Shown here piece after piece: positions 1 through 8,027 of a stretch of DNA of 64,000 nucleotides. Below the pieces are notes generated by a model that saw nothing but the letters and a program-made list of their open reading frames with translations, searched no databases and was not told the origin of the DNA. Position 1 is the first letter of the stretch; every line of letters begins with the position of its first letter. The DNA is taken from NCBI RefSeq assembly GCF_001570585.1, contig NZ_BBXF01000001.1:1472889-1536888 (forward strand), written 5' to 3'. The DNA comes from Herbidospora daliensis. Its GTDB lineage: Bacteria > Actinomycetota > Actinomycetes > Streptosporangiales > Streptosporangiaceae. The position numbers and the translations under genes are program-made.

Positions 1-8
1 TGACGGTC

Positions 9-1406
9 GTGGTGCTGGCGTTGTGGACCACGATCGACGTCCTCCTCCTGCTCGTCGTCCGCTGGCGGTCCCGCGTGCTGCGCGCGGCGGCCGGGGTGGC
101 GTTCGCCGTCGAGGTGATCGGGCTCGCCGACGAACTGCTCGACGCGCTCAACCTCCCGCAACTCGGCCCCCGCCCCTACATCGACATGGTCTGGCTGGTG
201 TCCGGCCTGGCGGTGACCCTCGTCACCCTCGCCGGGCAGCGGCGCGACGGCCGCTGGAGCACCGGCACCATGCTCGCCGGATGGGCGTCGCTGGGCGTCC
301 ACGTGCTGTCGGTCGTGGTCCAGTTCGTCTCCGGCGGCCGCGTCCCCGGCGGCCCCCTGTCAGTGACGGTCCTGCTCGACGCGGCGGGCTTCGTCGGCCT
401 CGTGTGGTACGCGGGCATGGCCCGCGAGATGTCCGCCGACGCCCTCCCGGTGATCCCGTCACCCGCGCGCCGCCGCCTGACCCGGGCCGCGGCGGCGCTG
501 GCGGCCGTCGTGCCGCTCGCGGTGCTGATCCACCCGGAGCAGACCCCGCACCTCACCTTCAGCGGCTGGTCGACCGACTGCTACGGCGGCGCCGGCTTCG
601 GCGACCTCGACCCCGCGGAACGCGAGGCCATGTTCCTGTGCTGGGCCCGGAGCGCGGAGGGCGGAGTCGCGCCCCTGTTCCCCGACACCCTGTCCGACCA
701 GGGCGTGCTCGCCTACGGGCGCACCCTGTGCCACGCCCGCGACCACGCCGAGCAGGAGGCGATCCTGCGGCGCGCCGGAAGCGAGCGGCCGGGCGGCGGC
801 GCCGACCCCTATGACCTCCTGTACGTCTGCCCGGAGGTCGTCGGCGCGGCCAACCCCGAAATGCTGTACACGGCCGAGGAGGCCGAGGCCGCCGACGCCG
901 CCGCCCTCGCCGCCGAGAACGCCCGCTGCCGCGACCCGTGGCCCCGGACGAAGGGCGTCGTCCAGGCGTCGGCGAAGTACTTCCTGTTCGCCGATGGCGA
1001 CCCCGGCTACATGGTGTACGACCCCGACGACGAGACGCCCGGCTTCACGATGGACGAGGCGATGGACGAACTCTTCTCCTCCGACGACAGAATCGTGGCC
1101 GCCGACGGCAGCGCCGCCCTCATCGGCCACGTGGCCGACGTCATCGACCTCTGCCTCACGGTGAAGGCCTTCCGCAGCCCGCCGCCGAGGCGCGCGGCCG
1201 GCTGGGACCAGGTCGCCGAGGTGCCGATCCTCAGCCGCACCGGCCGGCTGACCCTGCCGGAGATGAGCGACGACGGCGTCGGCCCGGGCGCCCCGATGCC
1301 GAACCTGGCCATCGAGGGCAAGGGCCGCTACCGCCTCCGCGTGCACGTCCGGGTGCGCGGCGGGGAGGAGGAACACCTGGTCGTCGTGTTCCCGGTCAGG
1401 GCGTGA
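9..1406 (+). CDS. Polytopic membrane protein with large C-terminal soluble part (5' end possibly outside window)
   Basis: I do not recognise the family. The reading frame is open to the window edge and the first hydrophobic stretch begins at the first in-window start (GTG), so the true start may lie upstream. Five or six membrane segments are visible in the first ~180 residues: around 1-18, 25-45, 60-76, 88-110, 120-140 and 160-178. They are followed by a ~270-residue soluble, probably extracellular part with several cysteines (for example near TDCYGG, FLCWAR, TLCHAR, YVCPE, DLCLTV) that could form disulfides. The gene converges on the sigma-factor operon and overlaps its last gene by 11 bases. 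It has no visible enzymatic motif. Coding is supported by strong GC3 bias and protein-like composition. Confidence 0.7.
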   Translation: MVLALWTTIDVLLLLVVRWRSRVLRAAAGVAFAVEVIGLADELLDALNLPQLGPRPYIDMVWLVSGLAVTLVTLAGQRRDGRWSTGTMLAGWASLGVHVLSVVVQFVSGGRVPGGPLSVTVLLDAAGFVGLVWYAGMAREMSADALPVIPSPARRRLTRAAAALAAVVPLAVLIHPEQTPHLTFSGWSTDCYGGAGFGDLDPAEREAMFLCWARSAEGGVAPLFPDTLSDQGVLAYGRTLCHARDHAEQEAILRRAGSERPGGGADPYDLLYVCPEVVGAANPEMLYTAEEAEAADAAALAAENARCRDPWPRTKGVVQASAKYFLFADGDPGYMVYDPDDETPGFTMDEAMDELFSSDDRIVAADGSAALIGHVADVIDLCLTVKAFRSPPPRRAAGWDQVAEVPILSRTGRLTLPEMSDDGVGPGAPMPNLAIEGKGRYRLRVHVRVRGGEEEHLVVVFPVRA

Positions 1407-2322
1407 CGACCTGCGTGGTCCATCGGCGTTCGTCGGCGCCGAGCAGGGTGATGCGCCGGAGGAGGTCGTCCGGGTCGACGCCCTTGGCGTCCACGCACAC
1501 GTGCAGCCCGGCGGCCGAGCGGCACGGGTTTCCCGGCATCTTCAGCGGGCTGACCTGGATGGTGACCGACGCGCCGCCGGGTCCGGCGTAGAACATCGCC
1601 AGCTCCCAGGTCGTGTCGTCGGTGAACCCCGGCCGCCAGAAGTGCACCTCGGTGACGTCGAGGCTCTCCGGCAGCCCGTCGATGCGCAGGGGCAGCGGCA
1701 CGGGCCGGGTGCCGATCGTGACGCCCGCCGCGATGCGCAGCAGGACGGCCGCCGGGTCGGCCTCCTTCAGGTAGTAGCCGTGCAGTTCGGCCCACCGGCC
1801 GCCGGTCACCTGCCACCGTAGGAAGGCCTCGCCCCCGTTGAGCGGGTCGCCCGCGTCCTTGGTGATCCAGTACGCCCGCCGCCCGTTCACCGGGGGCGCG
1901 GGCAGGGCGGTCCGTCCGTCTTCGACCGGCGGGTCGTCGGCGGCCTCGTGCATCGCCAGCCACAGGCGCATGCCCCACTCACCGCCCGACCTGGCCATCA
2001 CCTGGTCGCCGTGGGCGCCGACGACGTGGCTGACGCCGAGCACCGACTCGGGCAACCAGCCGAACGCGGCGTGCGCCACGAGGGGATCGTCGCCCTGGGA
2101 GACGGAGGCGACCGTCACCTCGTCGCCGCCGTTGACGACCGCCACCCCGGCGAGCAGCACCCCGCAGGCCAGGATCCCGCCGACCACCTTGGCGGCGGTG
2201 CGCCGCCGCAGCCGCCGTCGCGCCTTCGCCCGCACGGCCGCCACGTCGAGCCGCATCGGCGGCGCGTCCGTACGGGCCAGTTCCCGCATTCCGGCGGCGA
2301 GGTCATCAGCGTCCAGGGTCAT
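1396..2322 (-). CDS. Single-pass membrane protein coupled to SigE-type sigma factor (putative anti-sigma or accessory protein)
   Basis: A 308-residue protein with an arginine-rich juxtamembrane stretch (KARRRLRRRTAAK, about residues 31-43), one transmembrane helix (about 44-63) and an extracellular domain of ~240 residues. Its ATG overlaps the stop of the upstream sigma gene as ATGA, so the two are translationally coupled. The arrangement (short cytoplasmic N-terminus, one helix, outside domain, gene directly after an ECF-like sigma factor) is that of the membrane proteins that accompany SigE-family sigma factors in actinomycetes. I see no ZAS zinc motif (HxxxCxxC), so a classical zinc anti-sigma factor is not supported; calling it an anti-sigma factor is inference from context. 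Confidence 0.75.
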   Translation of the reverse strand: MTLDADDLAAGMRELARTDAPPMRLDVAAVRAKARRRLRRRTAAKVVGGILACGVLLAGVAVVNGGDEVTVASVSQGDDPLVAHAAFGWLPESVLGVSHVVGAHGDQVMARSGGEWGMRLWLAMHEAADDPPVEDGRTALPAPPVNGRRAYWITKDAGDPLNGGEAFLRWQVTGGRWAELHGYYLKEADPAAVLLRIAAGVTIGTRPVPLPLRIDGLPESLDVTEVHFWRPGFTDDTTWELAMFYAGPGGASVTIQVSPLKMPGNPCRSAAGLHVCVDAKGVDPDDLLRRITLLGADERRWTTQVVTP

Positions 2323-2828
2323 GACGAGACCTCCTCCGCGCGGGGATGGAGCATTCGGCGCAGCCGGTCGATGCCGCGGGCGGACTGGCTCTTCACGTTC
2401 CCCTGCGAGCACCGCAAGGTGACCGCGGTCTCCTCGACCGACAGGTCGCAGTAGTACCGAAGCACCAAAACGGCCCGCTGCCGGGGCGGCAGGTCCGCCA
2501 GCGCCCGGCGCAGGTCGAGCACCCCGTCGAGGTCGCCGTCGGCGGCGGGCCGCTCCTCGTCGCCGGTGAAGGGGATCACCCGGCGCACCCACGACGACCG
2601 GCGCTCGGCCAGGTAGGCGTTGACCAGCACGGTCCGGGCGTAGCCGTCGGGGTTCTCCACCGCACGCACCCGGGACCAGTTCAGGTAGAGCCGGGTGACG
2701 GCGACCTGCAGCAGTTCGTCGGCGCCGTGCCAGTCGCCGCACAGCAGGAAGGCGACCTGGCGCAACCAGGCCGACCGGGCGGACACGTAGTCGGTGAACT
2801 CGTCGTCACGCGCCGACGATCCCGCCAT
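2319..2828 (-). CDS. SigE-family (ECF-like) RNA polymerase sigma factor
   Basis: A 169-residue sigma-70 protein with only regions 2 and 4. Region 2 includes the DELLQVAVTRLYLNW stretch (core binding) and region 4 the helix-turn-helix LSVEETAVTLRCSQGNVKSQ followed by the SARGIDRLR recognition segment. I chose the ATG at 2828 over an upstream GTG-type start because GGGAGGAGG lies 9 bases before it. The gene ends in an ATGA overlap with the downstream membrane-protein gene, forming a two-gene operon. This organization is typical of the many SigE-type sigma factors of sporulating actinomycetes. No promoter could be assigned with confidence. Confidence 0.9.
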   Translation of the reverse strand: MAGSSARDDEFTDYVSARSAWLRQVAFLLCGDWHGADELLQVAVTRLYLNWSRVRAVENPDGYARTVLVNAYLAERRSSWVRRVIPFTGDEERPAADGDLDGVLDLRRALADLPPRQRAVLVLRYYCDLSVEETAVTLRCSQGNVKSQSARGIDRLRRMLHPRAEEVSS

Positions 2829-2894
2829 CCGTCCCCGCCTCCTCCCGCGCACGCCGTCATGGATCTAATGCGCCGGAACGGGTCGGGGTTGCAT

Positions 2895-2922
2895 GCCCGG
2901 GGGGATCGAAATCCCCCCGGGC
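2895..2922 (-). terminator. Perfect GC-rich hairpin between the PKS operon and the sigma operon
   Basis: A perfect 12-base inverted repeat (GCCCGGGGGGAT / ATCCCCCCGGGC) closed by a CGAA tetraloop, placed 18 bases after the PKS stop codon on the minus strand. It has no clear U-tract, as is common for high-GC actinomycete terminators. It most likely ends the four-gene polyketide operon and insulates the sigma-factor operon. Confidence 0.75.
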
Positions 2923-2939
2923 CGCTTGGGCTGATGAGA

Positions 2940-5900
2940 TCAGCCGACCAGGAGGGGGGCGCTCTGCGGCGCCTGCTCCTTCTCCGGTACGGCCGCCAGC
3001 AGGAGTTCCACCAGGTGGTCGGCGATGGCCGAGATGGTCGGCTGCTGCCACAACAGCGTCGTGGGCAGGCGGCGGCCGAAGCGCTTCTCCAACCGGCGGC
3101 GGACCATGATGGTCATCACCGAGTCGAGGCCCTGCTCGACCAGGGGCCGCCGGATCGACAGGTCCTCCGGTCCCAGGCGCATCACGGTCGCGATCTCCGC
3201 CTGGATCTCCGGCAGCACACGCTCCCGCAGGGCCTCCGGGGCCACGCCGGCGTACGACTCCGCCGGGCCCGCGAGGTCCTCCTCGTTCTGGAGGGGGGCG
3301 TCGATGACGGGGTATCGCAGGCCGGTCAGGTGGCCGACGACCCTCCCGTCGAGGTCGGCGATGACCGCACGGGCGGTGTCCTCGGCGGCCGGGTCGACGG
3401 CCGCGTCGATGATCACTGTCGTGGGGGGCGTGCCGGTCAGCACCATCTCGTCGATGTGGACGACCATGCGCAGCACCGGGTCGCCCGGGAACACGCAGGG
3501 GGCCACCGACATGACCGCGTCGAGGGCGGGTGCCCAGCCGGTCGCGCCGTCGGTGCGGACGGTGGCGCGCAGGGCGCCGTCGCCGCCGAGCAGCGTCTCG
3601 ATCGTCCAGTCGAAGCCGGTCGACGGGACGCCGACCGTGGCCAGGCGCTGGTGGACGAAGCCCGCGTCCATCGGGGTCAGCCCGCCGGCGTCCGGGAGGA
3701 CGTCGGGTTTGACCTGGCCCGGGGCGGCGACGTTCGCGGTCACGTGGACCAGCCACGCCGGGTCGGGCTCGTCGGGGCCCGCGGGGGTGCGGGCGGCGAG
3801 CCTGACCGCCGGGGGTTCGTGCACGACCTGGATCTGGCGGCGCTCGGCCGTCATCAGGGGGTGCATCATCTCCACGTCGGTGAGGGTGACGTCCTCGTCC
3901 TCGGCGGCCATCAGGAACGTGTTGACCAGCACGGCGGCCGGCACGATCTCGACGCCGTTGAGGGCGTGGCTGCCCGGGTAGGGGCGGTTGGCGTCCTGGA
4001 CGCTGGTCTTCCAGACCCGGGTGCGGCTGCCCGCCAGCGTGGTGACCGCGCCGAGCAGGGTGTGGGAGTGCACGTCGTGGCCGCGGTTGTCGGTCTCGGT
4101 GTACGACTCGCGCCAGTGGCGGCGGTGCTGCCACGCGTACGGCGGCAGGTCGGCCAGGCCGCCCGTCGGCTGGAGCCGGGTCCAGTCGACGTCGACGCCG
4201 TGGCAGTGCGCGGTGCCGACCGAGGCGAGGAACGTCGGCAGTTCGGGCTGGTTGCGGCGCAGCGACGTGCCGACGAAGACGTCCTCGTAGCCGTGCTCCG
4301 AGAGCGTCTCGGTCACCGAGTGGGCGACCACCGGGTGGGGGGAGATCTCCAGGAACACGCGGTAGCCGTCCTGCGCGGCGGCCGCGGTCGCGGCGGCGAG
4401 CCTGACGGGGTCGCGGAGGTTGGCGGCCCAGTACGTGCCGTCGAGGACGGGCGTCGAGCGGGGGTCGGCCAGCGCGGTCGTGTACATCGGGATCTTCGCC
4501 GGGCCGAACGACAGGTCGGCGACCCCGGCGGCCAGCGCGACGGCGAGCGGCGTCATCTGCGGGCTGTGGAAGGCGACGTCGGAGGCCACCCGCCGGGTCA
4601 CGATGCCCTCGGCCGGCCAGTCGTTGAGCACCTCCTCGACCGCGTCGACGTCGCCCGACAACACGGTGGAGCCGGGCGCCGAGGAGATCGCGGCGACCAG
4701 GTCGGTGCGGTCGGCCAGCCGGTCGGCGGCCTCCTCGAACGACAGGTCGACCATGACCATGGCGCCCTTGCCCTCGGCCTGGCGCAGCAGCGCCGAGCGG
4801 CGGCAGATGAGGCGGGCGCCGTCGGCGACGCTCATCGCGCCGGCGGTCACCGCGGCGGCGAGCTCGCCGACGGAGTGCCCGATGACGGCGGTCGGGGTGA
4901 CGCCGTGGGCGGTCCAGAGCCGGGCCAGGCCCAGCTGCATCACGAAGATCATGGTCTGGACGCGGTCGATGCTGTCGAGGTCGCCGTCGGTCAGCACCTG
5001 GCGGGGCGAGTAGCCGATCTCCTCGACGAAGATCGGGTCGATCTCGTCGACCACGGACGCGAACTCCGGCACGGCGAGCAGCTCGCGGCCCATGCCGCGC
5101 CACTGGCACCCCTGGCCGGAGAACACCCAGACCGGCCCGGGGCCGAGGTCGGGCAGCACGTCGCCGGTGATGACCGACTCGGCCGGCACGTCGTCGGCCA
5201 GGCGGCGCAGCGCGGCGGCCAGGTCGGCGCGGTCGGCGCCGAGGACCACGGCGCGCCGGGGCAGGTGGGTGCGGCGCAGCGCCAGCGTGTGCCCGGCCGA
5301 GGCCAGGTCGGCGCCCTTGTCGAGGTGGTCGGCGAAGACGCCGGCGTACTGCCGCAGCGCCTTCTCGGAGGCGGCCGACAGCGGGAACAGCCGCTCCCCC
5401 GCCGTCTCCTCCGCCTCGATGACCGGGGCGGGCGGGGCCTGCTCCAGCACGATGTGGGCGACGGTGCCGCCGTAGCCGAAGCTGGAGACGCCGGCCCGGC
5501 GGGGGTGGTCACGGGTCGGCCAGGCCGACTGCTCGGTGACCACGCGCAGGCCCGAGGTCTCCCACGGGATCGCCGGGTTCAGGCTGGTCAGCACGTTGGG
5601 CGGGATCGAGCCCCGGTGCAGGGCGAGCACGGCCTTGATGACGCCGGCGATGCCGGCCGCGCCTTCGAGGTGGCCGATGTTCGACTTGACCGAGCCGATG
5701 AGGCACGGGTCGTCGGCCGGCCGCCCGGTTCCGTACACCGAGGAGAGCGCGCCCGCCTCCAGGGGGTCGCCGAGGCGGGTGCCGGTGCCGTGGGCCTCGA
5801 TGTAGTCGACCGTGGACGGCGCGACGCCGGCCTGCTTGCAGGCCCGGTTCATCACGTGCTCCTGGGCCTCGCCGCAGGGGGCCATGATGCCCTGGGTGTG

Positions 5901-6716
5901 GCCGTCCTGGTTCACGGCGCTGCCGATGACCAGGGCGAGGACGCGGTCGCCGTCGCGCTGGGCGTCGGCCAGGCGCTTGAGCACGACCACGCCGACGCCC
6001 TCGCCGCGGCCGTAGCCGTCGGCCGAGGCGTCGAACGATTTCGACCGGCCGTCGGGGGCCAGCGCGCCGGCGGTGCCGAGCGTGAGGGTCTGGCCCGGGG
6101 TGACGACCAGGTTGACGCCGCCCGCGAGGGCGACGTCGTTCTCGCCCAGCCGCAGGCTCTGGGCGGCCAGGTGCAGCGCGACCAGCGACGCCGAGCAGGC
6201 GGTGTCGATCGCCATGCTGGGGCCGCGCAGGTCGAGGGAGTAGGAGATGCGGTTGGCGACCGCGCAGGTGGCCGCGCCGATGCCGGTCCACGCCTCGATC
6301 TGGGGCAGGTCCTCCAGCAGGCGGGCGCCGTAGTCGCCGGTGCAGACGCCGACGAACACGCCGGTGTCGGTGCCGCGCAGGTCGTGGGGCGGCAGGCCGG
6401 CGTGCTCCAGGGCCTCCCAGGCGGTCTCCATCAGGATCCGCTGCTGCGGGTCCATCAGTTCGGCCTCGCGGGGCGACAGGCCGAAGAACTCGGCGTCGAA
6501 GCCCTCGACGTCGTCCAGGAAGCTGCCGTGACGCACGGCGTCGCGCAGCGCGGCGGCGTTCTCGGGGCTGCGGTCCTCGTCCCGGCGCCAGCGGTCGGCG
6601 GGGATCGGCCGGGTGGTGTTCCGGCCCGCGCACAGCAGGTCCCAGAACTCGTCAGGTGAGTGGACGTCACCGGGAAGGCGGCAGCCGATCCCGATCACCG
6701 CGACTGGTTCGACCAT
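2940..6716 (-). CDS. Iterative type I PKS, KS-AT-DH/TH-ACP, orsellinic acid synthase-like
   Basis: A 1258-residue iterative polyketide synthase. KS (about 1-430): DTACSASL with Cys174, EAHGTGT with His309, NIGHLEG with His349. AT (about 525-830): GHSVGE with nucleophile Ser615 and the VAFH signature at 714-717, which points to malonyl-CoA. A DH-fold domain (about 880-1140) carries HALNGVEIVP with His917 and DAVMS with Asp1066; in the 6-methylsalicylate synthase family this domain acts in product release or dehydration. ACP (about 1165-1240): GLDSVMT with Ser1199. There is no ketoreductase, and the length matches KR-less enzymes such as AviM and CalO5, which make orsellinic acid; KR-containing 6-MSA synthases are ~500 residues longer. 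It is the last gene of a four-gene operon, 19 bases after the KASIII-like gene with AAGGGA as ribosome site. Product is inferred, not proven. Confidence 0.9.
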   Translation of the reverse strand: MVEPVAVIGIGCRLPGDVHSPDEFWDLLCAGRNTTRPIPADRWRRDEDRSPENAAALRDAVRHGSFLDDVEGFDAEFFGLSPREAELMDPQQRILMETAWEALEHAGLPPHDLRGTDTGVFVGVCTGDYGARLLEDLPQIEAWTGIGAATCAVANRISYSLDLRGPSMAIDTACSASLVALHLAAQSLRLGENDVALAGGVNLVVTPGQTLTLGTAGALAPDGRSKSFDASADGYGRGEGVGVVVLKRLADAQRDGDRVLALVIGSAVNQDGHTQGIMAPCGEAQEHVMNRACKQAGVAPSTVDYIEAHGTGTRLGDPLEAGALSSVYGTGRPADDPCLIGSVKSNIGHLEGAAGIAGVIKAVLALHRGSIPPNVLTSLNPAIPWETSGLRVVTEQSAWPTRDHPRRAGVSSFGYGGTVAHIVLEQAPPAPVIEAEETAGERLFPLSAASEKALRQYAGVFADHLDKGADLASAGHTLALRRTHLPRRAVVLGADRADLAAALRRLADDVPAESVITGDVLPDLGPGPVWVFSGQGCQWRGMGRELLAVPEFASVVDEIDPIFVEEIGYSPRQVLTDGDLDSIDRVQTMIFVMQLGLARLWTAHGVTPTAVIGHSVGELAAAVTAGAMSVADGARLICRRSALLRQAEGKGAMVMVDLSFEEAADRLADRTDLVAAISSAPGSTVLSGDVDAVEEVLNDWPAEGIVTRRVASDVAFHSPQMTPLAVALAAGVADLSFGPAKIPMYTTALADPRSTPVLDGTYWAANLRDPVRLAAATAAAAQDGYRVFLEISPHPVVAHSVTETLSEHGYEDVFVGTSLRRNQPELPTFLASVGTAHCHGVDVDWTRLQPTGGLADLPPYAWQHRRHWRESYTETDNRGHDVHSHTLLGAVTTLAGSRTRVWKTSVQDANRPYPGSHALNGVEIVPAAVLVNTFLMAAEDEDVTLTDVEMMHPLMTAERRQIQVVHEPPAVRLAARTPAGPDEPDPAWLVHVTANVAAPGQVKPDVLPDAGGLTPMDAGFVHQRLATVGVPSTGFDWTIETLLGGDGALRATVRTDGATGWAPALDAVMSVAPCVFPGDPVLRMVVHIDEMVLTGTPPTTVIIDAAVDPAAEDTARAVIADLDGRVVGHLTGLRYPVIDAPLQNEEDLAGPAESYAGVAPEALRERVLPEIQAEIATVMRLGPEDLSIRRPLVEQGLDSVMTIMVRRRLEKRFGRRLPTTLLWQQPTISAIADHLVELLLAAVPEKEQAPQSAPLLVG

Positions 6717-6735
6717 CTGCGTTGTTCCCTTCGGT

Positions 6736-7776
6736 TCAAACCCACGGAGGAGTGTCGACGATCTTGATCACGGCGCTGGAGACGGTCACTCCGGGACCGG
6801 TCCCGAGCATCAGCAGGTGGTCGCCGGGCCCCAGCTGGCCCGTCAGCAGCAGGTGGTCGAGGGACAGGACCTGGTCGCTGGCCCCGCAGTGGCCGATGGT
6901 GCGGCCGTAGTCCCAGGTGGAACGGGCCATCGGCAGGTCGAGCATGGTCATGCAGCGCTGCTCGACGATCTCTTCCGAGTAGTTCATGAACGCCACCCGG
7001 GTGAGGTCGGCGGGCTTGATCCCGCTCTCGTCCAGGGCGCGCTCGACGACCTCCATGAGCGCCCGCTGGATCTTGAACAAGGCCGCGGTGGCCTCGCCCT
7101 TGGGCAGGACCTGCTGGCGGAACTGCTCGTTCCTGGCGGCGAAGCTCATCTTGCGGCCGACGGTGACGCCCGGCGGGAACAGCGGCTCGCTGCCCCGGTG
7201 CAGCTCCTCGGCCTCGGTCACCGTCGTCGTGCAGACCGACGTCAGCTGGGCGAAGCCCGGCTCCCGGGTGAGCACGAGCGCGCTGGCGGCGTCGCCGCCG
7301 ATGTACCCGGGGCCCATGCGCCAGCGGTCCATCAGCGGGGTGCCGTAGTTGTCGGCGGCGACGAGCAGCGCGGCCCGCCGCCCGGGGACGGCCAGGTGAC
7401 CGGCCGCCAGCTCCAGGGCGAGGAACATCCCGTTGCAGCCCTGCCGGATCTCGGTCGCCAGCACGTCCCCGCCGACGAGCTGACGCTGCAGGTAGGAGTG
7501 CGGCGGCCAGCCGTCGGGGCCCTGGTGCCAGGTGGAGGCGTACAGGAGGAGGTCGAGGTCGGCGGGCGCGCGCCCGCTGCGCTTCAGCGCGCTCCGCGCG
7601 GCGTGCAGCGCCATCTCGGGCGCCGGCACGTCACCGGCCACCACCGTCCCGGCGAGGTTGTGCAGCTCGGCCTCTTCGGCCGGATACCAGCCCTTGGCCA
7701 CGGCCTTCTCGACGCTGACGACGGTCCGCGGGACGAAGGCGCCCACTCCGCCGATGTACGTGTCCGGGTAGCGCAT
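6736..7776 (-). CDS. KASIII-like acyltransferase (aryl transfer), copy 2
   Basis: A 346-residue thiolase-fold protein of the KASIII-like acyltransferase type (AviN, CalO4, ChlB3/ChlB6, PtmR are the known relatives that move aryl groups from an ACP or PKS to an ACP or sugar). The nucleophile is Cys114 in EIRQGCNGM. The position of the usual second catalytic residue (PHxxN in FabH) reads VAFMNYSEE, so it is Asn265, not His. The canonical GNTSAAS asparagine motif is replaced by GHCGASDQ (His296, Asp301). Its start overlaps the ACP stop as TGATG, so the two are coupled. It probably performs one of two transfer steps for the PKS product; which one cannot be told from sequence alone. Confidence 0.88.
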   Translation of the reverse strand: MRYPDTYIGGVGAFVPRTVVSVEKAVAKGWYPAEEAELHNLAGTVVAGDVPAPEMALHAARSALKRSGRAPADLDLLLYASTWHQGPDGWPPHSYLQRQLVGGDVLATEIRQGCNGMFLALELAAGHLAVPGRRAALLVAADNYGTPLMDRWRMGPGYIGGDAASALVLTREPGFAQLTSVCTTTVTEAEELHRGSEPLFPPGVTVGRKMSFAARNEQFRQQVLPKGEATAALFKIQRALMEVVERALDESGIKPADLTRVAFMNYSEEIVEQRCMTMLDLPMARSTWDYGRTIGHCGASDQVLSLDHLLLTGQLGPGDHLLMLGTGPGVTVSSAVIKIVDTPPWV

Positions 7777-8027
7777 CAGACGGTTTCGAGCTCTCTGACC
7801 ATGGCCGCGATGGTCACGACGTCCTGGAAGTTCTCGGAGTCGAGCTTGGCGGCGGGGATCGGGACGCCGACGTCCTTGCGCAGGAAGTTCAGCAGCCGCG
7901 CGGTGCGCAGCGAGTCGAGCAGGCCCGACGTGAGGAGCGGGGTGGTCTCGTCGACGACGAGGTCGTCGCCCTCCTGGACCAGGTTCTCCTGGATGAAGTC
8001 GACCAGTCTCCGGTTGAGCTCGGTCAT
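7776..8027 (-). CDS. Discrete acyl carrier protein
   Basis: An 83-residue stand-alone carrier protein. The phosphopantetheine serine is Ser39 in the motif SGLLDSLR, and the remainder has the expected four-helix pattern. It sits between the two KASIII-like genes, overlapping both (ATGA with the upstream one, TGATG with the downstream one), so all three are translationally coupled. In chlorothricin biosynthesis the free ACP ChlB2 receives the aryl group from the PKS through one KASIII-like enzyme and hands it to a second; the same relay is the simplest reading here. Confidence 0.92.
   Translation of the reverse strand: MTELNRRLVDFIQENLVQEGDDLVVDETTPLLTSGLLDSLRTARLLNFLRKDVGVPIPAAKLDSENFQDVVTIAAMVRELETV

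Noticed and set aside
1396..2322. Classical ZAS anti-sigma factor
   Set aside because: The HxxxCxxC zinc motif is not present; only gene order and topology suggest an accessory role to the sigma factor.
2346..6659. A 1437-residue open frame antisense to the PKS
   Set aside because: Long antisense frames are expected in very GC-rich coding DNA. Its composition is Gly/Arg/His/Val-rich without domains, and the opposite strand has clear KS, AT and ACP motifs.
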